Positions 38,985 to 48,545 of a stretch of DNA of 64,000 nucleotides are shown piece by piece. Every line of letters begins with the position of its first letter. Positions within the stretch are counted from its first letter, which is position 1. The position numbers and the translations under genes were made by a program. Under the pieces are notes generated by a model. That model saw only the letters and a list, made by a program, of their open reading frames with translations, had not been told where the DNA came from and did not search any database. The DNA comes from a candidate division WS6 bacterium OLB21 (lineage in GTDB: Bacteria > Patescibacteriota > Dojkabacteria > B142 > OLB20), in NCBI GenBank assembly GCA_001567305.1, contig JYPD01000025.1:116085-180084 (forward strand), written 5' to 3'.

Positions 38985-40986
38985 AGAAAAAATAATCAAA
39001 GCATTAAGAAGTGTATCGCCTTACGCAGAGCCGAACAGCGCTTTTATTGAGCATCTATCTCTAGATTTACGGAACAGGCAAAAGAAACAAGCGTATGTGC
39101 CACACAGCAGGTCATTTAACTTCGCATTGTTTTCGACCCTTGCCACAGTTATCTTGGCGGTTCCGTTGTTAATAATTGGAATGGGCTTGCTCTCTGATCC
39201 CAGAACAGAAGATGCCGCTAATCCTGACTTCTCAACGGTGGATAGAACGGAACAGGTTTTAACTTCTGATCTTGTCGATCTCAGAGTTGAATTCGCATCT
39301 TATCTAAATTCTAAAGATTCAGTTGAGATTGCTAAACAACTTGCAGATGAGGTCTATATAGATGTGGCAAAGACCTTCTGCTGTGGTGAACTCAGTAAAT
39401 CAGAGGCTCTTTTAGAAGTGATGTTTCAGCTTGAAGACAAAAGCGAATATGATTTCTCACTTTCTAATGAAACGCTTTTAAATGTAACAATTGATAACAC
39501 TGACTATCTTGATTTTGACCTAGGTGTAAACGCTGAAGGTTTTGTCATTGGATATAGCTATACAGATGACTTCTTGGTGAGTCGAATCTTGTTTACGCAT
39601 ATAAATAATCTTGTGAATCAGCAAAAAGCCGAAGCCACATCTCTTGTTATAGAAAATATCAATCAACTTGATAAAGAAGGATTGGAGGAGTCACTCGCAC
39701 AAGAGATTGATCTGGTCCTTTATAACGAATCGTGTTGCAACATTATTGATAAGAACGATGCCCTGGCAATTGTTGTTAATCGGCTTCAAAATACAGGGAG
39801 TATAGATTTTTCAGGAACTAATAAAGATCTAAACTTTGCAAAATCCAGGTATCCAGCGATAAATGCCTATAGGCTGGGTTTATCCGATACAGGCGAGATA
39901 GTCGGATTTGCTCTCGATTCTGAGTTGCTTGTGAATAAAATATTTGTTGCCAAGTTAGATGAACTGGTACCTCAAAAAGAATATCAGTGCGATCCTGCAA
40001 GCGATTATCAAGGCGGACAGGCCGATTTAGACTTGGTCGTTTCTGAGCAGAGTTGGAAATCTGAGTTCGCAGGTTCAGAGTCGGTTATTGGCATTGATAG
40101 TAACTATATTGTAGTTCAAGATAAGTTACTAAAGATTGGTATTGAAGACGGGCTTATCAAGGCATCTATACCAATTACTAATAACGATGATGAGTCTTGG
40201 TATGAAACGAGTAAAGGTGTCCTAGCTGTTTCTGAAAGTTCTATGAATTTGTTTGACAAAGTTAGTGGAGAGCTTAGATGGAAAAGAGAGAATTCATGGC
40301 AGGCAACCTATACTCAAAGCATTTCACCTACTTTTCTTTGCGAAATGCTCGTTGTACATGTTTTTTCTGAGGTTAATAGAATATCGCAACTCGAGGCTTA
40401 TTCGTTAATTGATGGAACAAAGCTTTGGACCAGAAATCTTCAAGGGATGCCGGAAAAGATCTTTCCAGGAAAGGAGATTCTGATATTTGATAGTTCGGCA
40501 AACTTATATGCGCTAAGTCCGGCAAACGGTAATTTGGTTTGGAGAAAGAGTCTTAGGGTCGGGCAAGAGTATTCATTTCAATTCGTTTCAGGCTATACCC
40601 TGTTTGCAAATTCTAAGATCTTGTCACTTTATAATAATGCCGATGGTGCTCTTGTTTGGTCCAAAGAAGGCGAGTCAAGAGTTCTTTCTGCAAGCGTATA
40701 TAAGTCAGATTTGATAATTGTTTTCAATGATGGCAGGGTTGAGGTGTTGGATCTAGAAACGGGAAGAAGCAAGAGCGAGAATGAGATTGAAAAAGACATA
40801 CAGGTACTTTATATTTCTGCCGAATCTTTAGGCTATGTCATCGGAAATACTTTTAAAGCCTATAATCTTACTACGGGTGAAACTGATTTTACATTTAAGT
40901 TGCCGTCAGAAACTAATACTTTACTCCATCTTGGGCAAGAATCGTTGATTGTTAAGTCGGGTGATACCCTTGTTGGTCTAAAATAG
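38974..40986 (+). CDS. Membrane anti-sigma-like protein with duplicated external domain and PQQ-type propeller
   Basis: 670 residues. Cytoplasmic residues 1-50 (ENEEKIIKALRSVSPYAEPNSAFIEHL resembles the N-terminus of anti-sigma proteins); membrane helix at about 52-72. Two related external repeats follow, about 90-210 and 215-330, each with a Cys-Cys pair (KTFCCGELSKSEAL and NESCCNIIDKNDAL) and a G(F/E)VxGxxxxxxxLVxxI end. The C-terminal 320 residues form PQQ-like propeller repeats (ALSPANGNLVWRKS; ADGALVWSKEGE). It overlaps the ECF sigma gene by 11 bp. Predicted role: sense an external signal and release the sigma factor. Ligand unknown. Confidence 0.75.
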   Translation: MENEEKIIKALRSVSPYAEPNSAFIEHLSLDLRNRQKKQAYVPHSRSFNFALFSTLATVILAVPLLIIGMGLLSDPRTEDAANPDFSTVDRTEQVLTSDLVDLRVEFASYLNSKDSVEIAKQLADEVYIDVAKTFCCGELSKSEALLEVMFQLEDKSEYDFSLSNETLLNVTIDNTDYLDFDLGVNAEGFVIGYSYTDDFLVSRILFTHINNLVNQQKAEATSLVIENINQLDKEGLEESLAQEIDLVLYNESCCNIIDKNDALAIVVNRLQNTGSIDFSGTNKDLNFAKSRYPAINAYRLGLSDTGEIVGFALDSELLVNKIFVAKLDELVPQKEYQCDPASDYQGGQADLDLVVSEQSWKSEFAGSESVIGIDSNYIVVQDKLLKIGIEDGLIKASIPITNNDDESWYETSKGVLAVSESSMNLFDKVSGELRWKRENSWQATYTQSISPTFLCEMLVVHVFSEVNRISQLEAYSLIDGTKLWTRNLQGMPEKIFPGKEILIFDSSANLYALSPANGNLVWRKSLRVGQEYSFQFVSGYTLFANSKILSLYNNADGALVWSKEGESRVLSASVYKSDLIIVFNDGRVEVLDLETGRSKSENEIEKDIQVLYISAESLGYVIGNTFKAYNLTTGETDFTFKLPSETNTLLHLGQESLIVKSGDTLVGLK

Positions 40987-40996
40987 AACAATTGGC

Positions 40997-41415
40997 TTAT
41001 TCTTCTTCGTCGCGCATTTCTTTGATGGTTTGAATGAGTTTTAGTTTTCTACCATCGTGTTTAACTTCTTCTTGTTCAAGTTGAAGTAGTTCCATTTTTA
41101 TGATTTCTTTGAGTAATTCTGTGCGTTCTTTAAGAGTTGCAATTTTTTTCGTTTAGTATTTTTATTTCATCTGTAGATTTGATTTTATCTCTGATCTCCT
41201 TGGTTTTTTTTGTTAGTTGATCAAGTTCGTCTTTTAAGTTCGTGTGTGTCGATATAGTCCTTTAAGTCGCCACGAAGAGTTTTGATAACCTGCTTAGTTT
41301 CGAAGTATTCGGAGACTTTGTCTGGGTTTTCGTCGTTAAGACCAGAGGCAGCGTCTTCGACTTCTTGGCGGATAGATTCTAATTCGTCGTTTGTTGTAGT
41401 TACATTATTGGCCAT
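40997..41415 (-). CDS. Coiled-coil cytoplasmic protein, about 139 aa (two frameshifts)
   Basis: Starts ATG 41415 (MANNVTTTNDELESIRQEVE). The first frame ends at 41221, but after a break in the TTTT run near 41233 it goes on as KDELDQLTKKTKEIRDKI, and after a second break at a T-run near 41144-41149 as KIATLKERTELLKEIIKMELL, ending REEE-like acidic residues (MRDEEE) at stop 40997. The whole is a heptad-rich acidic/basic helix. No family. The gap would otherwise be a 230-bp empty stretch. Function unknown; could be structural. Confidence 0.6.
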
Positions 41416-41511
41416 CTTAGATTAATCTATAAGATATTATTACATTAAGTTTTTAATCCTATCCTAATTAGGCAGCCTATTCAAATATTTTAAGAAATTA
41501 GACTAAGGAGT

Positions 41512-42679
41512 ATGCTCACTAAATCTAGAAAGTTACTTGTGTTGATAGGCATTATAGTTGCCATTGGGGTAGTATTAAGACTTGTTGCTGCTTCTGTCGG
41601 TTACAATTACGACTTTGAATCCTATAAGATTGTGGCAGATATTGTTCTTGCTGGAGGCAATGTATATTCTGAGACAGCAAGGTATAACTATGGACCGGTT
41701 TGGTTTATTATCCTTGGCACAATAGCAGGAATTGCAAACTTAACTGTGGATCCAGAGCTGGCTTTTCGTGTTGGTGTTGTGCTTCTGCTGACTTTCTCGG
41801 ATTTAGTGATCAGCTTTATTCTTTATAAAAGATATGGATTATTTGCCGGTATCTTTTTCTTTCTAAACCCAATCTCAATAATAATTACGGGTTTTCATTC
41901 GCAGTTTGATAACTTAGCTATTGCTGTGGGAATGGTCGCAGTGCTGATCTACTCTCAAGCCAGTGATAGCAACAATCGTAGATTAATGGTTGCTGCTCTG
42001 GTTTTGCTTGGTGTCTCGATAATGGTTAAGCATGTCCTAGTTTTCTTTCCGATCTGGTTATTTATTCGCGAGAAGACTTTTGTGCGCAAAGGTGCATCTC
42101 TGGCTATTCCTTTGCTGGTGTTTTTCGCAGGTTTTGTTCCGTTTCTTTCTGCGTTTGAGAGTATTCGCGAGAATGTTTTTTCTTTATGACTCTGCCAGAA
42201 ATGCTCCTATACTAAGGTCGGTTATGCCCCCAATTATTTCGAGTGTCCTTGATCCAAAGGCATTCATGGCAATAGGTCTGATCTTGTCCGGCTTATTAAC
42301 TCGAAAGAAGGCCTTGTTCGAGCAATTACTCTGGTATTTGTTGCTGGTTGTTATCTTTTCTATGAGCATTCTCCATCATTATCTGGTTATACCCATGGCT
42401 TTTATTGCAGTTTACCCAAACATATTCTGGATTATTTATATTCTCATTTCTGGGTTTATATTCACCCTAGACAAGCTGGGAATGGGTATTGAGCAAATGA
42501 TTGCAATTGCTCCGCAGCAGTTTTTATTTATTTACAGCACAAACAGAATTTATGACATTCCTATGCTGTTTTTGTTTCTTGGATTATGTACACATCTGAT
42601 ATTTTCTACTCAGGGAAAGTTGGTGCAGGAATATCAAGCTCGGGCATTTCGTAGTTTCCGTCAAAAGATAGGAATTTAA
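41512..42679 (+). CDS. GT-C membrane glycosyltransferase, copy 1 (one frameshift)
   Basis: About 388 residues with around ten membrane helices. YDFESYKIVADIVLAGGNVYSETARYNYGPVW in the first external loop carries the acidic pair expected of GT-C (mannosyl-type) enzymes using polyprenyl-phosphate sugars; FHSQFDNLAIAVGM follows. A 6-T run at 42176-42181 breaks the frame; restored, FLYDSARNAPILRSV continues, ending YDIPMLFLFLGL. A paralog with the same motifs lies at 59096. ATG 41512 is preceded by AAGGAG three bases upstream, one of the few Shine-Dalgarno-like sequences here. 3' end overlaps the convergent gene by 74 bp. Confidence 0.75.
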
Positions 42680-43302
42680 TTATCTGAGTTCCTCCGGATT
42701 CGTGAGGGAATTCAAGCTCGGATATATCCCCTGATGAGTCAATCGTTGCTTGGTAGTAAACCAACACTGAATTGTCAAAGCGGGTAAATGTATATTTTAT
42801 TGTTCCGTCTTGGAGATCGTTTTTTTTCTGCTCCGTTGCAAACATCATCTGCAAAGACCTTCATGAAGGATTCTTTCAACTTGATAAGTGAATTTTCGAA
42901 ATTACCACCAAACTGACTATGACCAATATTGCTTTTTATCTTGACCAGACCGTTCTTAACGGTATCTTCTTGAATAATTGTTCCCTGTTGCTTGTCGTTA
43001 ATGGTGCTTATAGAGTATGCCTGCTCTTCTTTTGTATCAATAAAGTATTCTGCCTGCATAGACAGATTTTCGCCAATTACCTCTTGCGTATAATTCGCTG
43101 ATTTCCGGTTAGCAAAGGTGTCTAGGTATGACTTAATCTCGTCTCGGTAGATGTTGATGTTTTGTCTTTGTGCTCCAAGTACTTGACTGGTTTCGGGGAG
43201 GGTTTTAGTTATTCCTGCAATAAACAAAGCCATAGCTGCAATTACAAAGAAGAAGGAAATAAGAAGTCTTCCTTGATCTTCACTACTATGAACTTTGCTC
43301 AT
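42606..43302 (-). CDS. Single-pass membrane protein, unknown (one frameshift)
   Basis: About 232 residues restored: cytoplasmic start SKVHSSEDQGR, membrane helix at about 13-34, external domain with NRKSANYTQEVIGENLSMQ, then after a break in the 8-T run at 42821-42828, DLQDGTIKYTFTRFDNSVLVYYQATIDSSGDI. Layout resembles the 29225 and 62009 proteins. Family not recognised. A TATAAT lies at 43324-43329, 21 bases before ATG 43302. The 3' end overlaps the convergent GT-C gene. Confidence 0.58.
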
Positions 43303-43335
43303 ATTTAGTTGCTTATCTAAGCGATTATAGCAAAA

Positions 43336-44232
43336 TTATGACTTGGCAAGCAAAGCATCTGTAAACTGCTTGGCGATAGAGACACTGGTAACCTTGTCCG
43401 ACTTGTATGGTAGGGGTAGTGTATCTGTCAACAGAATAGTGTCAAGTTTCAAATCTTCGACAATTTTCATACCTTCTGCAAAGAGAAAACCATGAAGTAG
43501 AGTTAAATGGATGGATTTTGCGCCGATTTTTCGCAGAGCATTTACTGCTTCAACTATTGTGCCTCCGCTTTGAACAAAGTCGTCAATTAGAATGACATTA
43601 TGTCCATGAAGCGAGTCTGTGTCAAAGGTCATCTCCTTTACACCTTCTTTGTCTGCAGTTCTTTTTTTACTTGCCAGTGTTATCTTTTTTATTCCTAATA
43701 GATGTGCAAGTTTTGTGGCCCTTTCTTTACTCCCCTTGTCCGGTGCTGCAATAACTGTGTTTGACAGGTTATACTTTTTTAAGGTATTTGCCAGAGAATC
43801 AATCGGGTCAATTTCTAGATAATTATTCTGCAAAAGCTCTTGTGCTTTGTTGCTATGAAGGGCAACAAAATACCTTTGCTCGGTTTGCAAAGAATTGAGA
43901 ATACTAGTAATAACCTGCAAAGAAATAGCTTCTCCATATTCGACTATCCGATCCTGTTTTTGATAACCAAGATAGGGTATGAAAAGATTAACGATTGCTC
44001 CTGCATTAAGCAAGGCATTGTGAAGTAGGAGTAGCTGCACCAGATTATCTGCAGGTGCATTTACATTGGCAATAAGAAGCACCTCTTTGTTATTTACATC
44101 TTCTATAATACGAACATACCATTCACCATCTTTGAATTGCTTGATTATAAATTTGCCCAGCTTGTGTTTCGGAAACATCTTGTTGATTGTGCTTGCTAAT
44201 TTGTAGTGTGTAGGTGTGTAGAAGATGGTCAT
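43336..44232 (-). CDS. prs: Ribose-phosphate pyrophosphokinase (PRPP synthetase)
   Basis: Makes PRPP from ribose-5-phosphate and ATP. 298 residues, the shorter archaeal-like form. FKDGEWYVRI near residue 33, YLGYQKQDR (PYxxYxRQDR-like, with Gly), HSNKAQ, AAPDKGSKERATKLA and VILIDDFVQSGGTIVEAVNAL (PRPP loop DDxxxTGGT, here QSGGT) are visible. It probably uses ribose-5-phosphate from the RpiB pathway. TACAAT ends ten bases before ATG 44232. Intact. Confidence 0.92.
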   Translation of the reverse strand: MTIFYTPTHYKLASTINKMFPKHKLGKFIIKQFKDGEWYVRIIEDVNNKEVLLIANVNAPADNLVQLLLLHNALLNAGAIVNLFIPYLGYQKQDRIVEYGEAISLQVITSILNSLQTEQRYFVALHSNKAQELLQNNYLEIDPIDSLANTLKKYNLSNTVIAAPDKGSKERATKLAHLLGIKKITLASKKRTADKEGVKEMTFDTDSLHGHNVILIDDFVQSGGTIVEAVNALRKIGAKSIHLTLLHGFLFAEGMKIVEDLKLDTILLTDTLPLPYKSDKVTSVSIAKQFTDALLAKS

Positions 44233-44242
44233 TGTTATATAT

Positions 44243-44248
44243 ATTGTA
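44243..44248 (-). promoter_or_regulatory. -10 box of prs
   Basis: Minus-strand TACAAT ten bases before ATG 44232; no Shine-Dalgarno sequence. The gap to the plus-strand four-cysteine gene (44233-44295) is almost pure A/T with TATAGT at 44273-44278 reading the other way. Confidence 0.5.
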
Positions 44249-44295
44249 GATATATAAGAGATGTGGTATAGTTATAGTATTAGTAATTATACATA

Positions 44296-44646
44296 ATGTC
44301 ACAAGAATTAACATTCAAAGTATGGATAAGCTCCATGATGGAGAATGGAAATAGAACAAATAGGTTAGGATTTACAGCTTTCGGGCATGATGATTACTGA
44401 TTGAAAAATGAAGCTGTAACTTACTATGCATTTTCACCAGAAGGCTGCGAACTTGAAATAGGGGATGTGGGTATCTTGAACATTAGAGAAAAAGACCGTC
44501 TAGAGAACCCTCCTGAAGTAGAAGAATTGTTTGCTGGTGATCCGCTAGCAGCAATGTTTATAGAGGCATCTAGTCAGGTTCTGAGATTTCATGGAATACC
44601 TTGTGAGCAATGCCCGATTAAGCAAATGTGTAACCTAAATCGTTGA
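44296..44646 (+). CDS. Four-cysteine protein 1 (possible Fe-S domain), in-frame TGA
   Basis: The frame from ATG 44296 (MSQELTFKVWISS) meets TGA at 44398-44400 and then runs on, in the same frame, through 44646. Either the gene starts at TTG 44401 (81 residues) or the TGA is an error, a nonsense mutation or, less likely, recoded. The downstream part has one Cys at residue 16 and C-x2-C-x5-C at 68, 71 and 77 (PCEQCPIKQMC), counted from 44401. That 1+3 arrangement is the Fe-S ligand set of Cas4/AddB-type RecB nucleases, without the nuclease core. Followed after 9 bp by a related gene. Function unknown. Confidence 0.6.
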
Positions 44647-44655
44647 GGTTAAATT

Positions 44656-45192
44656 ATGAGTAGTTTTGAATCTTTTCAAACGAGTGCAAGTCTGACTGTC
44701 GATAAGCAGTTCGAAGCAACTTGGGATGAAGGTGGTAATCCGTATGTCAGAAAGTATGTGACAATAATGGCAACCATGATAGGTGAGGTTAGAGATTCTG
44801 ATGGAGTAGTTGTTGATCACGAAAATTTAGAATTGATGGTCTATGAAGATCTGCCGTCTGAGTGTGGTTTGGCAGAAGGGCCTATCCAAGACAGCATCGG
44901 AATTAAGCTAGAAGTGCAGTTCGTCGATACCGATACTGATAATCAGGATTATGCTTTACGCTCTGCGATGCAACATATTCTTGATTCCTTAAATCCAGCA
45001 GAGATTGGTTATGAGGCTTACGAGGAGAAGAGCGCATTGTTTAGAGGTTTAATAGAATATGATGAAGATCTGCCTTCAACCTTGATAATTGGAACAAGGG
45101 TATATCGAATTGCTTGGTCTTTTACAACTGAGCCTAAGGAATGTGCATCTTGCCCGGTTAGAAAGATATGCTCTCTTATAGATGAAACATAG
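44656..45192 (+). CDS. Four-cysteine protein 2 (possible Fe-S domain)
   Basis: 178 residues, acidic, no signal or membrane helix. It has exactly four Cys: residue 70, then C-x2-C-x5-C at 163, 166 and 172 (KECASCPVRKIC). The N-terminal FEATWDEGGNPYVRKYVT loosely resembles the N-terminal part of the upstream gene (WISSMMENGNRTNR), so the two may be paralogs. A [4Fe-4S] cluster is plausible by comparison with Cas4 and AddB. It ends 9 bp before the convergent nuclease-like gene. No catalytic motif is seen; role as an accessory or DNA-binding subunit is inference. Confidence 0.65.
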   Translation: MSSFESFQTSASLTVDKQFEATWDEGGNPYVRKYVTIMATMIGEVRDSDGVVVDHENLELMVYEDLPSECGLAEGPIQDSIGIKLEVQFVDTDTDNQDYALRSAMQHILDSLNPAEIGYEAYEEKSALFRGLIEYDEDLPSTLIIGTRVYRIAWSFTTEPKECASCPVRKICSLIDET

Positions 45193-45201
45193 TCAAGGTG
45201 T

Positions 45202-46663
45202 TTATATCTGCCAAGGAAGTCTTCTTTGGAACACTAGGTTCTGAGCAGGAAAACTTGGAAGGAAAGCATCTGTGTTAAGTGACATCTTTCTGACTCTACT
45301 CATTGCTTCTTTGTTATGGTGCCAGAATGATGACATCAATAAAAAGGCGACTCTAGCTTGAACATCATCTTCGTATCTTGTCGGATTCATTGAAGCATAA
45401 GTAAATAACCCAGATTTCTTGTCAAACCCTCGATACATTGTTCTCACAGAGTTGGGGTTTTGCCCATAAAAACTCATTGTTCGGATATTAAATGATGTTG
45501 ATACTCGTGGAATATCGTTATTACCAAGATCAAATGGTCGAGGCTGAATGAAGTTTCCGTGTCTGTCTTGTGCATATTTTGCTATAAATTCGGCAACTGC
45601 AACATTGCTTAAAAGGAGTTGTACTCTTTCGTAGAGATCTGTTTCCGAGTAATCCTTCATTGATTTCCCTCCTTTATTATCAACATAGATTCTTTCTTCT
45701 GTCAGTCGATCCAGGATCAATTGGTCCGGTCTGGCAAATGTTTGAATGCGATATATCTCTTCAGGCCCATCAAGGATACTAATACCAAGTTGAATAAGAG
45801 CTTCGTTGGATACAATACTTCGATGCGGATTAAGTTCGGGGGTAAGGGAGTTCGGGAATAGAATGACATCTGAATTGGTTCCGAGTTGTGCGGCTAATGC
45901 AGATCTAATTGCTAAAGTTTTGGCAATCTGCCTATCTGACATCCAGATTGATCGAACTGCATCTGCAGAAAGAGTTAATCCGTCTCGAGCTGGATTTCTG
46001 TCTCTTTTGTTATTATAAGGGAATTCCTGATTGTTATTCCAAGCTAGAAACCAGGCATCGATTGAGTCTAGAATATTAGGGACAGAAACCCCGGACTTTT
46101 GCATGTCATCGTTTAGTCTGCCTGTTATTTGCAGGAAAGCCTGTGTTTGCTCGGCTGTTATAGTAGGAAAGTGAGTCTGAAGTTCTGCGGGAGTGGTCGG
46201 TAGCGTTTGACTAGAGATTACACTACGAATTACGGAACTGGCAAGACTTAGATACATGTGTTGCTGAATTCCTTCTGCACTGCTCTTAAGCATCTTTAGA
46301 ACCTCTTTGCTATCGGGCGGTGATATATGAATATCTGGCTTCGGTCCGAATACTTGCTGAAAATGCCTAACAAGATCATAGTATAAAACCGGGTCTGTCA
46401 TAAGCTGGTAGACTTGGTCCTCTTCTGACAAAGATCGGAAATCTGCAGGTAGGGTCGCTTGAAAATCAGGAATAAATCGTCTCAACATATCCAGATTAGA
46501 AATAGTCATGCGGCTTCCGCTAGGTGCTTCTATTTTAATTTCTTCAGCCGGTCGTTCAAATCCAAAAAGATCTTTTTGTTGTGGTCGGGGAGTAATTGTA
46601 GCAGTGGTGGGTTGCCTTTTTTGGTCGCTGACTTACTTGTTCTAACTCCCAGAGTGTATTCAT
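45202..46663 (-). CDS. Probable PD-(D/E)XK (RecB/Cas4-like) nuclease, one frameshift
   Basis: About 487 residues restored from ATG 46663 (MNTLWELEQVSQRP); the shorter start is ATG 46509. A 6-T run at 46617-46622 breaks the frame, after which a Pro/Gln linker and LFGFERPAEEIKIEAP lead into the main domain. Near residue 330-370 the order ARPDQLILDR, then IYVDNKGGKS, then RVQLLLSNVAVAEFI matches the D, D-x-K and Q-x-x-x-(Y) elements of RecB-family nucleases. The protein has no cysteine, unlike Cas4. It is downstream of a RecD-like helicase on the same strand. Substrate unknown. Nuclease assignment is pattern-based. Confidence 0.55.
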
Positions 46664-46672
46664 ATAAATTGA

Positions 46673-46697
46673 GAGGGGGGCGCTTTAGCGCCCCCTC
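46673..46697. terminator. GC-rich hairpin between helicase and nuclease-like genes
   Basis: GGGGGCGC at 46676-46683, loop TTTA, GCGCCCCC at 46688-46695, extended to GAG/CTC with one bulged base. Very GC-rich for this region. Neither side has a T-run, so it is not a textbook intrinsic terminator. On the minus strand it ends ten bases before the nuclease-like ATG 46663, so it could terminate the helicase transcript or shape the nuclease leader. The rest of 46510-46792 is coding start plus AT-rich spacer. Confidence 0.5.
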
Positions 46698-46792
46698 GGT
46701 GTGTTAATGAATCAATTTGTGTTCTACCGGTAAAGTCATCTTTTCGAAAACTTTGTTAAAACTTAGGGGGATTATAATTAATTTTTCTGCAA

Positions 46793-47962
46793 CTATGCAA
46801 CTATATACAATCTGCTTACTGCTCTTGTAATTCCGGTATACAGCCACCTTTTCCATGTCGATTCATCTGCATGCTGAGATCTTTCTTCAAATAGGACAAC
46901 CGTATCGGCTTGACTACCCTGGGCTTTATGTACTGTTAAAGCGTAACCAAAATCGAAAAGATCAAATCCTTTTGCTTCTTTGTGATACACCAATTCTTTT
47001 GATCCAAATTGTTTAGCAATTATGTTTCCGGAATAGGCACGATCCTCGCCATCTAAGTTGATTAGTGCTTTGTAGTAATCAGGATCTTTTTGATTACTGA
47101 CAAGGTCAAGAGAAAGAATCGTGCCCATCATTCCATTGTAAATATGTAGCTTATGATTATTTTTTAGGCAGATAGTTCGATCTCCTGGTCTTGGTTCGGC
47201 AGAATCAAATTCCAGCAGATTTCTGATAGCCATATTTAGTTTAACCCTTGTATGATTAAACCCTGTAAGAACAAGCATTTCTTCGTTAAAACTTCTGAAT
47301 AGTTCACTGATTAATTCTTGTGTTTCTGGATCTCGTCTATCTAGTTTTGCAACAGATTTGCCGTAACTACCGAATTCAATTGTTCCTGTTTCGCGAACCT
47401 GTGCAGATAATTCTATGATTGGATTGTCTTGATCTTGCCTGTGTATTTCTTCGAGCTTAAGCTCGGGGTTTCGCATCAGGTTAAAGGAACCCTCAATTGG
47501 AGGTAACTGACCATGATCTCCGATGGCAAGAATCGGAATGTTATAGCTAAGTAAATCTTTCCAGATACTTTCACTGATCATAGACGCTTCGTCGACAATG
47601 ATTAGGTTGTAATCGAAGCTTGATTTGCTTTGTCTTTCCCAACCAATGATTTCGTCTTCTGCATCAATTATTGGAGTGTAAATCAGCTTATGAATGGTGC
47701 TTAAACTATCACCAAGGTTGATAGCATTTGCTTCTTTAAGTTTTTGACCCAGAACTCGTGTAGCTTTGCCGGTAAATGAACAATAAGCAATTTTGAGTAA
47801 TTTATGTTTATCTCTGAGAACTCTGCTGACTTCGCAAGTTAATGTGGTTTTACCTGTTCCTGCGTATCCCCCAAGTGTAATGAACTTTTTTACAGGGTTC
47901 TCAAACCATTTAATGATGGAATCTAATGCAACTTGTTGAGATTTTGAAAGCTCAATCTTCAT
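46793..47962 (-). CDS. RecD/Dda-like ATP-dependent DNA helicase (SF1)
   Basis: 389 residues, short for RecD2. Motif I GGYAGTGKTTL at about 32-42, SFTGKATRVLGQKL (Ia), IIVDEASMISES (II), AIGDHGQLPPI (III), LTGFNHTRVKLN (IV) and FGYALTVHKAQGSQADTVVL plus WLYTGITRAVSRLYIVA (V/VI, UvrD_C_2 type) are all present. ATGA overlaps the phosphatidyltransferase stop. A nuclease-like gene follows on the same strand. 5'-3' polarity is expected for this family. Intact. Confidence 0.92.
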   Translation of the reverse strand: MKIELSKSQQVALDSIIKWFENPVKKFITLGGYAGTGKTTLTCEVSRVLRDKHKLLKIAYCSFTGKATRVLGQKLKEANAINLGDSLSTIHKLIYTPIIDAEDEIIGWERQSKSSFDYNLIIVDEASMISESIWKDLLSYNIPILAIGDHGQLPPIEGSFNLMRNPELKLEEIHRQDQDNPIIELSAQVRETGTIEFGSYGKSVAKLDRRDPETQELISELFRSFNEEMLVLTGFNHTRVKLNMAIRNLLEFDSAEPRPGDRTICLKNNHKLHIYNGMMGTILSLDLVSNQKDPDYYKALINLDGEDRAYSGNIIAKQFGSKELVYHKEAKGFDLFDFGYALTVHKAQGSQADTVVLFEERSQHADESTWKRWLYTGITRAVSRLYIVA

Positions 47963-48545
47963 ACTTTGATACTGACGAATGAGGGAAGTGTTCTTAGTGT
48001 TGCCGTGATTACAGTTATTAAAGCAACGATTCCTGCTAAATCGGCAACTGCAGCGCTGCTATCGAAGATAGTAGATAGAATAGTCCCAACATAACAAGCT
48101 TGATGACTGCATAAAAAAAGCGCATAAATCTTGATGCAGTCAGGAATGTTGCAAGAGGACCATGGACTTGTTTAAAGGGAACAGCACTTGTTTGCATGTA
48201 AGTTGCAAATCTTTGAAAATCAACAAGAAAATCCTTACAAATAAAGAAGACCAGCACAAAGGGATTGGCTATTTGTAGGTAAACGAATGGGACCAGTAAG
48301 ACAGTTTCGGCTATCCTGTCGCCAACAATGTCGTAAAACGCGCCCATTTTTGACTCTCCATCGAATCTTCTGGCAAGCTGTCCGTCAAGTCCATCAGTAA
48401 GAAAGATTAATGCCAGAATAACAAGTCCGCCAATTAGTCCAAAGATCGTAGGATTAGCACTGATTATGAGCGCAAATATTGCTACAGCAATAATTCGCAA
48501 AGTTGTCATTGCATCACTTAATCTAAGCTTCTTTTTATCTGACAT
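47959..48545 (-). CDS. pgsA: CDP-alcohol phosphatidyltransferase (PgsA-like), one frameshift
   Basis: Uses CDP-diacylglycerol and an alcohol phosphate to make phospholipid headgroups. About 195 residues with several membrane helices. TDGLDGQLARRFDGESKMGAFYDIVGDR holds the DGxxAR-x8-GxxxDxxxD signature. The open frame ends at 48036, but a break near 48055-48062 restores VADLAGIVALITVITATLRTLP and the stop at 47959, which overlaps the helicase start as ATGA. Paired with the YqeG-like phosphatase upstream, so phosphatidylglycerol synthesis is likely. Confidence 0.85.

Noticed and set aside
44398..44400. Selenocysteine at the TGA
   Set aside because: No SECIS-like hairpin is evident right after it, no selenocysteine genes are seen, and no Cys homolog position is known.
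46673..46697. Standard intrinsic terminator
   Set aside because: The stem is strong but no T-run follows on either strand, so I list it only with low confidence.
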